Below, piece after piece: positions 62,252-64,000 of a stretch of DNA of 64,000 nucleotides. Source of the stretch: Acinetobacter lwoffii (lineage in GTDB: Bacteria > Pseudomonadota > Gammaproteobacteria > Pseudomonadales > Moraxellaceae); NCBI RefSeq assembly GCF_024129735.1, contig NZ_JAMXXK010000011.1, positions 1 through 64,000 on the forward strand. Direction: 5' to 3'. The translations under genes and the position numbers were made by a program. Below the pieces are notes generated by a model. That model searched no databases. It was not told the origin of the DNA and was given only the letters and a program-made list of their open reading frames with translations. Within the stretch, counting starts at the first letter, position 1; every line of letters starts with the position of its first letter.

Positions 62252-64000
62252 TTACAGTTTTGCTGCTAATTCCGCTCCCTCACGAATGGCGCGCTTGGCA
62301 TCGAGTTCAGCAGCCAGTTTTGCACCGCCAATAATATGATACTGCGCCAAGGTATTTTCCCCAGCACTCGGCATCAGGTCTTTTACCGATTCCTGACCTG
62401 CACATACCACAATGGTATCCACACGCAATAATTGAGCATGGCCATCTACCTCAATCCATAAGCCTTCATCCGTGACAGATTTATATTGCACACCGCGCAA
62501 CATCCGCACGGCATGTTTTTTTAACTGGGCACGATGTACCCAGCCTGAAGTCTTGCCTAGTCCTGCGCCAAGCGGTGTCTTTTTACGTTGTAATAGATAA
62601 ATTTCCCGTACTGGAGGTTCTACTTCAGCACGCTGTAACCCGCCTTCAGTCAGATAATCTGGATGAGAATCTACACCCCATTCACGCTTCCACTCATCCA
62701 CAGGTTGCGGCTGTATTTGATGCGGTGGCTTTAATAAAAACTCGGACACATCAAAACCGATCCCGCCTGCGCCAATGACCGCAACACGATCACCGACAGG
62801 TGCGCCACGTAGCACTTCTGCATAAGATAATACTTGTGGTGCCTGACTGCCTTCGATATTCAAGGCACGCGGCACAACCCCTGTAGCCACAATCACCTCA
62901 TCAAAACCCTCACGCTCCAACTGCTCGCGGTTGACTCGGGTATTGAGACGCAGATCAACTCCAGTTTTTTCTAGCTGCACTTTAAAATAACGAATCGTTT
63001 CGTGAAATTCTTCTTTCCCCGGAATCACTTTAGCCAGATTGAACTGCCCGCCTACTTCATGACTGGCCTCAAACAAAGTGACATCATGCCCGCGACTGGC
63101 TGCGACAGTAGCCGCTGACAGACCTGCAACACCACCACCAATCACTGCAATACTTTTCGGTTTTTTGGTTTTGACATAGACCAGTTCGGTTTCATAAGCG
63201 GCACGCGGATTGACCAGACAGGTTGCGCGCTGGTTTTTAAAGGTATGATCCAGACAAGCCTGATTACAGGCAATACAGGTATTGATTTCATCAACACGAT
63301 TGGTTGCAGTTTTATTGACCCAGAACGCATCTGCCAAAAGTGGACGTGCCATCTGCACCATATCTGCCTGACCAGAAGCCAGAATTGCTTCGGCAGTGTC
63401 TGGCATATTGATCCGGTTAGATGCAATCACCGGCACCGAAACATGTTTCTTAACTTCAGCCGTGTAATCGACAAAAGCAGCTCGAGGCACGGAAGTCACA
63501 ATAGTTGGAATACGTGCTTCATGCCAGCCAATCCCGGTATTGAGCAAAGTAATTCCTGCCTTTTCCAAAGCTTTAGCTACGGTAATCACTTCCTGCATGG
63601 TATTGCCATCATGTACCAAATCGAGAAGTGACAAACGGAAACAGATAATAAATTTCTCACCAATTTCAGCGCGAATCGCTTTAACAATTTCTACGGCAAA
63701 ACGCATCCGGTTTTCAATCGGGCCGCCCCAACGGTCGTTACGCTGATTGACATGACGACTTAAAAACTGATTCAGCAAATAGCCTTCAGAACCCATGATT
63801 TCCACGCCATCATAGCCAGCCTTTTTGGCAATGATGGCAGTTTTCACATAATCCTGAATGGTATTCAGGATCTGTTTATCTGACATTTCACGCGGTTTAA
63901 AAGGAGAAATTGGTGATTTGATCGGGCTGGCCGAAACCACAAAAGGCTGATAGCCATAACGTCCGGCATGCAGAATCTGTAAAAGAATTTTAGCACCATG
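62252..64000 (-). CDS. fadH: 2,4-dienoyl-CoA reductase (NADPH), 5' end beyond the window
   Basis: FadH reduces 2,4-dienoyl-CoA in beta-oxidation of unsaturated fatty acids. The C-terminal 582 codons are here and the frame stays open to the right edge, so about 90 residues seem missing (the family is about 670). Visible are the OYE-like flavin barrel (GYDGVEIMGSEGYLLNQFLS, RNDRWGG), the cysteine cluster CIACNQACLD with CLV for a 4Fe-4S centre, and FAD (IGGGVAGLSAA) and NADPH (GAGGIGFDVSE) dinucleotide-binding motifs. With etfBA it indicates active fatty-acid oxidation. Confidence 0.92.
   Translation of the reverse strand, partial: HGAKILLQILHAGRYGYQPFVVSASPIKSPISPFKPREMSDKQILNTIQDYVKTAIIAKKAGYDGVEIMGSEGYLLNQFLSRHVNQRNDRWGGPIENRMRFAVEIVKAIRAEIGEKFIICFRLSLLDLVHDGNTMQEVITVAKALEKAGITLLNTGIGWHEARIPTIVTSVPRAAFVDYTAEVKKHVSVPVIASNRINMPDTAEAILASGQADMVQMARPLLADAFWVNKTATNRVDEINTCIACNQACLDHTFKNQRATCLVNPRAAYETELVYVKTKKPKSIAVIGGGVAGLSAATVAASRGHDVTLFEASHEVGGQFNLAKVIPGKEEFHETIRYFKVQLEKTGVDLRLNTRVNREQLEREGFDEVIVATGVVPRALNIEGSQAPQVLSYAEVLRGAPVGDRVAVIGAGGIGFDVSEFLLKPPHQIQPQPVDEWKREWGVDSHPDYLTEGGLQRAEVEPPVREIYLLQRKKTPLGAGLGKTSGWVHRAQLKKHAVRMLRGVQYKSVTDEGLWIEVDGHAQLLRVDTIVVCAGQESVKDLMPSAGENTLAQYHIIGGAKLAAELDAKRAIREGAELAAKL

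Overview
The window looks like chromosome of an Acinetobacter (Moraxellaceae) strain, probably not A. baumannii itself. The reasons are the gene orders hda-perM/purM-purN, sppA-lpxM/comEC-lolD-lolF and lptM-lysA-dapF-xerC, a tandem pair of CSLREA/GlyGly-CTERM (rhombotarget-type) proteins, several Acinetobacter-type orphan proteins, and AT-rich intergenic DNA. It is mostly core chromosome: I see no prophage, integron, CRISPR array, transposase or rRNA.

Layout. 1-4.4 kb: two adjacent surface proteins with rhombosortase-type C-terminal tails. 4.4-8.3 kb: hda and a PerM-like permease, divergent from purM-purN. 8.3-16.3 kb: an alpha/beta hydrolase, sppA, a lipid A acyltransferase, comEC, the lipoprotein-release pair lolD-lolF and an interrupted PilZ protein. 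16.3-20.6 kb: a DMT exporter, a YaiI-family protein, an orphan 312-codon gene, a 46-residue membrane peptide and serC. 20.9-25.7 kb: a four-gene efflux cassette (TolC-like, HlyD-like, two ABC-2 permeases) with no ATPase gene. 25.8-33.8 kb: a small lipoprotein, gyrA (with a quinolone-resistance-type residue and an unusual C-terminal-domain insertion), a membrane protein, etfBA and a LysE exporter divergent from an Lrp-type regulator. 34-38.5 kb: two orphan genes around xerC, then dapF-lysA-lptM. 38.6-41.7 kb: CycA-type permease and a sodium:alanine symporter. 41.8-48.2 kb: an orphan gene, radA, a Tim44-domain protein, a Fur-box-preceded iron operon (DUF3649, PepSY-TM, DUF3325) and a Sel1-repeat protein. 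48.2-49.2 kb: an AT-rich solitary SIR2-like (DUF4917-type) gene. 49.3-52.6 kb: an S-adenosylhomocysteine riboswitch, ahcY, a REP/MITE-like palindromic repeat, metF and rsmE. 52.8-61.5 kb: a PAS/GGDEF/EAL protein, maeB, cca, epmA and pdxB. 61.7-62.2 kb: two identical tRNA-Ser(UGA) genes. 62.3-64 kb: fadH, cut by the right edge.

The genes fall into a few working groups: envelope biogenesis (lolFD, lpxM, lptM, rhombotargets, efflux cassette), lysine/diaminopimelate and amino-acid traffic (lysA, dapF, LysE/Lrp, CycA, AGCS), the methyl cycle (riboswitch-ahcY and metF), iron uptake, and c-di-GMP signalling (PilZ and EAL proteins). The features most worth a second look are the SIR2-like gene, the SAH riboswitch, the GyrA Phe81 residue and CTD insertion, the ATPase-less exporter, the split PilZ domain and the paired rhombotargets.

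All homology statements come from reading motifs and recalling families; no database search was run.
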